Part shown: positions 23,201 to 31,928 of the stretch, piece after piece
Layout of the letters: the number at the start of each line of letters is the position of its first letter
Numbering within the stretch: position 1 is the stretch's first letter
Assembly (NCBI GenBank): GCA_964036045.1
Contig: OZ038383.1
Span: 5,659,930 to 5,723,929 of the forward strand
Source of the DNA: Eutreptiella sp. 'Long Island Sound 2002'
Taxonomy: Eukaryota > Euglenozoa > Euglenophyceae > Eutreptiales > Eutreptiaceae
Reading direction: 5' to 3'
DNA length: 64,000 nt
The notes under the pieces: model-generated
Database searches by the model: none
The model's input: only the letters and a program-made list of their open reading frames with translations
Told to the model about the DNA's origin: nothing
Position numbers and translations under genes: made by a program

Positions 23201-26200
23201 GACCCGGGTATCTCCGCAACCAGAGTACGCACAAACAGGTAAATGCACGGGCCGCCACCCTCAGCTTATGGCGACTAACAACTGGTGCTGCAGCAGCCGC
23301 AATTGGGCGCCATAGCACCTCCGCCGGCACCTGCGACTTGGCCTTCCCAATCAGGTACAAAAGGGCCAGCTTGCCCTTTGTTCCCAGCGCCCAATTATTT
23401 GCGGAGATTGCAGTATGCAAATCTCGTAACACTTCAGGCATATCACGGGACTCACGTGTGTACCCCTGCTAAACAAGAAAATTTTGCAGTTCATCCGAGG
23501 CCCACTGTCGGCAAAAACCCCACATTTGGCCAGGCCCTTTATCAACAATCCGGACCACGGCCACTTGCGACAAGTCGCGTGCTAACATCTGTACACGACG
23601 CCGAAGTTCACCCCCCTCATTGAACTCACTACGGGGTAACAGCAAAGACACATGGTCGTCAGACAAGGGTGGAACACCAAGGACAGCAGCTAGCTGATGC
23701 AGGCTTTTGATTGCACCCTTCCGTGACAGGTCCCCATTGCACGGCAAAGGGTCATTAGCCCTCAGGGTCGTGTCAAGGTGATCAATGCGCAAAGGGAGCA
23801 AGCAAAAATGGCCCTGAACCCTGGTGACGTCGCCTCCCGCAGACCAAACAGACATATGGCTGGTACAGCAAAAACAGGGCGGCCTGCCAGTCTGCACTCC
23901 CTGTTTATTGGCACCACTTTCAAAGGCTCGTCTAACAGTAAGTGGTACAGAGCGTACAACAACGATACGTGACAGGACCTGTCGCTGTGCTAAGCCTGTC
24001 GCCGTGCTAAGGAGAGGCCTTTACTGCGCACCAGTTGATTTATAGCACGGGTAATATATGGTGTCTGTGAGGGCTTCAAATACGGTACGGTAACAGGGGT
24101 AGTACGCACCAGGGGGATGTCCAAATCTGTGGCAAGTGAAGTGAGTTCGTTGGAGATGGCCCGTTTTTTTGCGAAGTCGCCATCCTGTTGTGCTACCCTG
24201 ATCTGTTCCAACAGTTGTTGCAGGCGTTTAGACTTTTGGGCTGAGGGGGGGACCCCTGTGGACATCAGCTGGCACCGCGGGGGTATTATCGTTTAATGCC
24301 CATCTTTTTAGCCGAAACCACCACTCTCGTTCAACGAAACAACCTTCCACATCGTCAGACACGTACTGTAGGGGGATGGGAGTCCATTCATGCAGGCCCG
24401 TCTGGCGCAGCATTGCATGGAACCTGCTGTCTTCTGCACCCGCTGTGGCAGTGGTTCCGTGTTTTCTTAATCTCTGGACGGGTGCAAGATGGGTTTTTCC
24501 CACGTAGACACAGAGCATATGGACATGTACCATGACGTACACAAGTAAAACAGGTGGGGGCGTACCGAGCTGCCAACAACCCGTGTGGCTGAGGCCACGA
24601 ATCAGCTGCAGGACTGGGTTTGTGTGGTAGGGTAAATGGGGGATGCGCTGTTGCACAATATTTGCCCACGCACCAAGATTTGTCGCAGTAAGTGCACGCT
24701 GTGCGCCGTGTGTATACAGGCGTAATCGGGCGTCGCTCTCAGGCTCTCGAGACCACAGACGTGAAGTACCGCGGCGACGCGCTTTAAAGAAACAATGCAA
24801 CCGACAGCGCTGGACGTCGGACAAAACCGACACTGCCTCTGGGGAACCATAAAGTAACCAACACTTACCCTGGAACTCGGCGCTGGCTAAGCGCGCCACT
24901 GAATGAGGGAGCAGTGGAGTATACTCAGGGTCGTTAGGAGACAGTAACCACAAAAAGCCCTGGTCGGGCATGGGGATAGGGGAATCACGTATATCAGGCA
25001 GGACAGCCAAAAAATGACGAGTACCCTCAGGTATCAACTGGAGATTCTCCCATACAGGGTCCAAAGGAAGAGACACTGTAGAGCAGAGCGCAGGGCTATG
25101 CAACCATACATTGACTCCAGACAGGCATACCATGATGAATCTTTGCACATAGGAAGGGGGGCAAGGGAACAAAGGGGGAGGCGGATGTGCCTTCGCCACT
25201 AACCAAGACAGCGGTTTGGAAAAGGCAGCAGCCCGCAACGACGCAACAGCAGCTTCATAATTGAAAAGTAAAGCGTCAGAATATTCAGAGGCTTCTGAAA
25301 ACATCCATAGCTTTGCTTGGTAACCTGAAATCTCGAAATGGTGTTGCCATTGGTCTGGGGGGTAGTGGGGCAGTTGCAGTGGACGGTATGTGTCATGGAA
25401 ATTCACAGGATCATGCAGGGCACATTCAACAATATGAGAAGCGAGTGCCATTTTTGACTCCAGGCGTTTGATTACCTCAATTGCCCCAACCAACTCCAAA
25501 TCAAAATTGCCAGCATCCTCTATGGAGTGTGCATTGTGATCGGAAAACTCCGGTGCAGCAGGACAGGCGATGACGGGAACGGGATTGCTACGGGTGCCTG
25601 GTTGATGCACGCAAAGATTTTCGTCAAGCTGCACATGGGAATCGCACTGGGATGCTAAACTCTGGCCTTTGGGGGCCGGGCACCGAGGACTGATGGCGGC
25701 ATGCGTGAACCTTGCAGGACAGCGGGCAGTCCATTGCGCAGAGTGCGTGCCGTGGTACCAGAAGATCGCAGGCCTCGTGCTGTAGCATTCATTTCACTGC
25801 CTGCCCATTCTCCCAGCCAATCCAGCATTCGCTCCCACTTACTGTCGCCCCATTCTGTCACTACTGCCTCAACAATGTCCGAATGCCATATAGTGGTGAC
25901 TTCTGACTGCTCCAGGGGTTTCAGTGAGAGCCACCACTTTGCAGACGACGAGCTTGACCGCTTGTTAGGTGTCTCTGGGGGTCCCTACCTGTAGCAGACC
26001 TCTTACCACTCACCGGAGCCTGAACCATGGCCGTATCTGGATCTTGCGATACGACGACTGGAGAACCTGGAGAACCCCCTTCTATATGTGAACTGCTTTG
26101 TCGCCGGAGAAGATCCTCGAATTTGCTCGCGTGCATCGGCCATGTTTCCTGCAAGAAATCCTCGAAAGATTTATTAAGCGAATCCTGCTTTTTCTCCAAG

Positions 26201-29200
26201 GCTTTGGAAGCCCGCACATGCTCGTCATAGGCAACAAGATGATCTTCAAAGACTTTTTCATGTCAGCAGATGGTTTCTCCTGAGCTGACCTCCACTGCAT
26301 CAGGCCCTGAACTCGAGATGTCAGGGATTCCAAATCTCGTTTCATTTCCGGCAAAGGTGCGACCGCGGACTGAAGAGATGCAACCTGTGACTTCAATGTT
26401 GCAATATCCTGAGCGTGTCCGGCTGCAGAGGCTTTGTGGGTGTCAAATTCATCGCGCAGTGCAGAAGATTTTTGTTGCTCCTGTGCTAATGTCTCTGGAA
26501 CCCTGCGCAGGCAGTCACAATAATTGTGCCCCCGTATTCCGCACCATAGACACACGCCGTATTGCGCTTGCCCACCCTCTGGCTCATGAATTGGCGCACC
26601 GTCGACGGCGCATTTTGCTGTGCAGTGGTCGTCTGTGCCACATCTCAGACACCGAACTGCAGTAACCGGGGCTGAGGATCTCGGGTTGGCTCCCATGGTT
26701 TCCGCGTAACGGTGACATTCTCTCACCCAGTGCTGGTCTGATCCACACAACAGGCAAACACCTTTTTGCATACGGTCTGCTCTAACAGGACAAGCTGACG
26801 CATAATGGAGTTCACCACAGGACCAGCAAGGTTGAATAGAACGCTTAACAGGGGAAGCAGAAGACACGGCTGCACCGGCGTCGGACCGCTTGGGACATTC
26901 ATATGGTCGATGACCGCTCTTGTGACAAATGCCACAGATAACAGGCTTACTGAAAGTGCCCCCCCACCCCGCCCTCTGGGACACTCCATTGCACTTTTAC
27001 TCTCAGTCCTCAGCCCTGGCGCTGGCCTGCCTAGCTTCGCTGGGACACGCCGAGCCATGCCGGCAGCCGCTAAGTACATTGTGTCGAATGGGCCCTTCCC
27101 CGTTGGGGTCAGGCCTTTGCTTTGCCACAGTGGGCGGAAGGCTGGAATGCAAAAGGAGGGCACCCACTTTCTCGCTTTATGGGACATATCCGCCACCACA
27201 CGCAACCTTCCGAAAGGTACGATACAAAGCCTTGAGCCACAATGCGTCGTGTCTGTGCCATGCCTGTGCGAGGGCGCCGCCACAGTGAGGAAAAAAATAT
27301 AGCAATTCAGCCAACCCTCACTATGCCCCAGCACCAAAGCTGGGATTTGAGCCCAGGTCTTCCTTGAAAGGTACCATGATTTCTGATAGAAAAAACTGTG
27401 TTAACGCTGGGTATCTGAAATGATGAGACTGTGATACAACATTTGTAGCGTAACTCATGGCGATTTGAGGGCAACCGATCGCGGTTGAAGGGTCACTGAC
27501 GGCGGTTGAGCGGTTGATTTAGGCGTACCCTAAGGGTACTCCTTAGCACAAGGGAAAAAAATAGACGGGGTGATGAAGGAGGGCACTGGTTTTCCAAAAA
27601 GGGGTTTCAATGCCCTGCGGTAGACACCTGTGCTCAGCACTGAGTCTGAGATCATGAGACTGCTCGTGGGTGTCACCCGTCCGTGAGGGACGCCCCGTCA
27701 GCCTGAATGAAACAAAAAGCTGCATAATTAGGGAGCTCTCTGGCCTATGCCCGCTTTTGTCGGCGCTCATCAAGACCAACGCCATTCCATCATTCGGGAG
27801 ACCACACGGGACCAGTCATCAACACCCTTCTTCACGGCCAGGGCATTCGATACCATTGACATCGTCCTCCGGGACCGCATCCGCAAAAGCGCTTTGCGGC
27901 CCTTGGTACACACATGCGACACGGCAGGTGGTCGACACCACCGACCCAGAAATGCACGAGCTCATGTGCAGCGGCCAACTGGTCGCTTATCACGACCACG
28001 CTTGGCATTGGATGCCACATGTCGTGTACCTCTCCCGTGCAAACTTCCCTCTCTGGACCTGCCGTCTGTTTCGGTGCACTTCAGTCGTTTGCGACGCAAC
28101 TGGCTCTGGCAGACGATGCAAACCACGCATGTGAGTGTTTCCCACAGTGTAAAAGGGTCACCAATTCAGCGACATTTCCCACATTTTGCGTTTTTGAAAA
28201 AGGGCCAGCAGTATTTTTCCACAGCATTGGAAACAAAACTGCACTGGACTGAGATGAAAGCTATCTCAGTGAATCTCAAGTCAAATAACCAAAAAATAGC
28301 TCGATCATACTTTGCTACGCTTGACAGAGGCAATAAGTTCTGCACTTGCAGGGCCCCAGCCCTGCCCAGGGACCACCTTCGCATTGGGGTATTCGGACCG
28401 GACTACCACATGGGACTCTCTGTGTGTCCGGAAGCACAGGTCCTCTCGGACGGGACGGGCGCGGGGAGGCTCATACTTTGAGAATGTCAATGACGCGGTT
28501 CCCGTGGCCCAGCTTCTTCATGATGCTGGGCAGCGTCAGCGCTGGCCACCTGGACTGCCTGGGTTTCTGGTGCACCCACAGTTCGTGGAACTGGATGTTG
28601 GCAGGGCCCAGCACCTGCCAAGGAAAAGGGGTGGGGCTGCCGGCGGGTGCATGGGACGTGGGATCAATGTTGCACTGCGCAATTTCTGGTTATGCACCTT
28701 CCAACTCCAGCTGCAACTGTTTTGTAACCGCCGCCTCCTGCTCTGCAACTGCTGCCACCAATTTAGCCATCCCGTGCTCAAAGCAGTACACCTCCCACAG
28801 CGTCCAAGGCACCGCAGGGAGGTGGCTACCCGCTCAAGGTCCTATCAGTGGGCCTGTGAGAGCAGGGTTGTGTGTCCCAGCCCGCCGACAGACAAAGGTG
28901 CACGGCCTATCCCCACCGCACTTGGGGCCCATTCGCTACTCTACTACACCATACTCCACTCCTCCACTCCACTACACTACACCGCACAGTATCGGCATGC
29001 TGGCGGCATTTGCGTGTACTACTGCTGGTTTCTGCAGGGTGTTCTCGGGTAATGATGCATTGATGTATCACACGTTGTTGCACATGCCACACTGCACCGC
29101 CCTTTCCTGTAATGTGGAGTGGAGTGCTGTGGTGTGGTGTAGTGCGGTGTAGTGTAGTCGAGTGTGGTGTTGTCGAGTGTAGTGTGTGTAGTGTAGTGTA

Positions 29201-31833
29201 GCGCAGTGGTGTGTGCCAACCACAAATGCAGGTGGTCGCAAGAAAGGCAATGTCAAGCCCCAGCCCGTTCCCCCATAGGGGATCGAAGTGGTCGCCTAAA
29301 TGTAAGGCCTCGAGACTTTCTCGTGACTGCCTGGGAGTGTGTTGAATTCTCCACACCACGGCTCCGGGGGAAAGGGGCGAAATTTCGGTGCCACAGAGGA
29401 AATCCGCAGGCCGCCGTGTGGCATCGGGCACCGAGCACAGCGAAAGTATTCAGCGCCAAATCAGACCTTTCTCACCTTCGGTGCCCAGGAGATGGTGCCG
29501 GTCGGGTCGAAAATGTGTATCTCTGCCCGAGGCAGCCGCTTGCGGATGTCCATCTCCCACTTGAGGTCTCCATTGCACCCGAAGCTCAACACCAGTGGCC
29601 GCTCATCTAAGTTGCAACCAAAAGGCAGTGGGCTGGGGTGCGCAGGCATGCGGTTCCAGACGGGGAGCTGCGCCCTCCCCCGAAATGACACATCATTCAT
29701 GACACATTACTCCCTCCCAAGCGCTCCTGTCCGCCTGCACTGACGTACCAACCGTTTTGTCACCGCCAGCCCTTGTTCCCCAGCCGCTTCCCCAACCACC
29801 AGTACAGCGTTGCCACGCCAATTCATTCCAGTCTTGGGGTTTCCACCCAACCTTTTGGTAAGTCTCCCTGAGACCTCTCCCATGATAACGACAGGCATGC
29901 ATTTTTTCGTGGACCAGTGAGGCCCACCACAACACTTCTCTCTTGAATCGGTCTGGGAACTGCACTTGGCAACCGATTTCCAAAAGGCACGCAGTCGTGC
30001 CGCTGTTCATGCACACAAGAAAGCCGCTGCTTCAGTGTTTATGAAGAAGACCCGGATGCCTACTGCTTGTGTATGGCTCTTTGGCAGCGCTGAGTCCTCA
30101 CTGCCCGCTGTCATTCCGTTTGCACAATCCCCGTGCTGCCTGTGGGCCGCCCAGTGCGACCCATGCAAAATTCGCTGCTGATGATGTGCAGTGAGGCAGA
30201 CTGGCCTTTGCTGCCCGTGTGCGATGCGCTTGTTCCACGTGCTCAGCGGCCATTCGGATACCGTTCCCTGAGGCACAGGCGTGGCTCAAAGCTGTTTGCC
30301 CCCAGTTCTCAGGTGCCCTTGTGCCCGTGTGCTTGTGTGCCTGTGTGCATGCTGTCCACGTGTCGTGGGTAGTGTGCGGTCCTCTCCTATCTATATGCAA
30401 TTCGATGCTGTGTTACACCTTATAAGGGATTATGAAGCAGGATGCCGCCCACAAAAAATGTACAAGCTTGAAATGCAACCCCAATGAACTTCACAAAGCC
30501 TGTTCATCTTGCTACACTTCGTTTGCAAAGGGAACCGGGTGTGGGTGTGGGTGTATCTGACGCCCTAAGAAATTCAAATCATGCTCAAAATGTGAGGTGC
30601 AACAGACCTATGCTCCTACTGTCATCACCCCCCCACACATAGGATCCCCAGTTGACTCAACTGGGCTCAGCTTAGGTCTCGCAACCGAAAGGTCGTGGGA
30701 TCGATTCCCGGATTGCTCTCTAGCTTAAAGACCTGGACTAGCAAACTTGCACAACCGGTTAATTGTGGAAACACCGCAATAAAGAAACCGGGGATCTTAC
30801 AGATGACTATGGAAATGTGCATTGCAAAGAGAATGGGAGAGGGGGGGGGGCATCCCTGACAGACACCTGATTTGGGGTGGATCATGTGGTCCATGAGGAC
30901 TTCCCCCTGGATGATGAGGGCAATGGGGGCACAGAACAACTGAATCAGTGTGTGCACATACTCTGGAGGCAGGCCATTTCCGTGATGAAGGCCGTGCAAA
31001 AATCGTGAGTAATGGAATCAAAAGCATTGGGAAAATCCACAAGCAAAACAGTGCAGTGTCGGATGTGGTCCAAGATCCAAAAGCTGTGCAAAGATGACCA
31101 AAAATCTGGTGACCCTTGATGCTGCCTTTTTGTTCAAGCGGAGTGATGGCCGGCAGGGGACAAGATCCCTCTCCTCTAACGACAACCAGATGCTAACTGC
31201 TGCAGAACAATCCCTGCCTCTCTACTCCACCACCCCTCCCCCTCTTGATCTGGGGGGTGGCAAAATTCCTGGTTGGATGGTGAGTTGATTTAGGCATCGC
31301 CCGTGGGGGGTCGCACCCACTCCATGTCTTGCTCCATGCTTACCGAGGGCGGTGGTGCAACAATACCAATGACTTTTTATCACTAGTGAATGGTGGCTTG
31401 GCAACCGGTTTTTCGAACAGTTGTCATTGTAGCACAGTGGTAACACACCTAGCCGCCAGGCCTAGAGGGGGCTGGTCCAAGCCGTGGCCCGCGGCATGGT
31501 GATGCGGTTGGCCTGGGCCCGGAGCCCAAGGGGGATCATTCTGTTTTTCTTATTGGCGGCCCCCCTCCCCCCCCCCCTTCGTCTCTAGGGATGCATGGGG
31601 CTGGAATGTGGGGAGCGGTAGGGCGGGGAGGCATTCAATGTGTGTCTTGGTGCCTCATGGCTGGTTCTGGGGGCATGAGCCGTGGTGCATTAGCAGCATC
31701 TGCATATATGGCGAGCCTCAGCCCGTCAGGCGCCCCCCCTGCAGGGCTGAACAATGAACTCATGGTTTGCAGTAATGGTAGCAAAGTAGGAATGTTGAAC
31801 CTCGCAGTTGGAGCATGATTGAATGGATTGGCG

Positions 31834-31928
<95 letters not shown>

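Larger units (their letters stand above)
21811..27000 (-). mobile_element. Retroelement: zinc-knuckle ORF, GIY-YIG ORF, reverse transcriptase
   Basis: On the minus strand, in order: a five-knuckle gag-like ORF (26984-25921), a long ORF ending in a GIY-YIG endonuclease (25634-24228), a linker (24265-23990, continuing to 23762 after a TAG), then RT in three pieces (23897-23469, 23441-23193, 23232-21925). An endonuclease ahead of the RT is the domain order of permuted Penelope-like elements (Chlamys/Naiad type, GIY-YIG N-terminal to RT); I infer affinity to that group and cannot show it. At least five frame or stop lesions make this copy inactive as read. Termini were not identified, so the outer limits are approximate. 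It sits inside an intron of the METTL24-like gene in the same orientation. Confidence 0.75.

Noticed and set aside
21925-23897. Alternative genetic code with TAG as sense
   Set aside because: Host genes in the window end naturally at TAG (67, 19955), so the internal TAGs are better explained as lesions.
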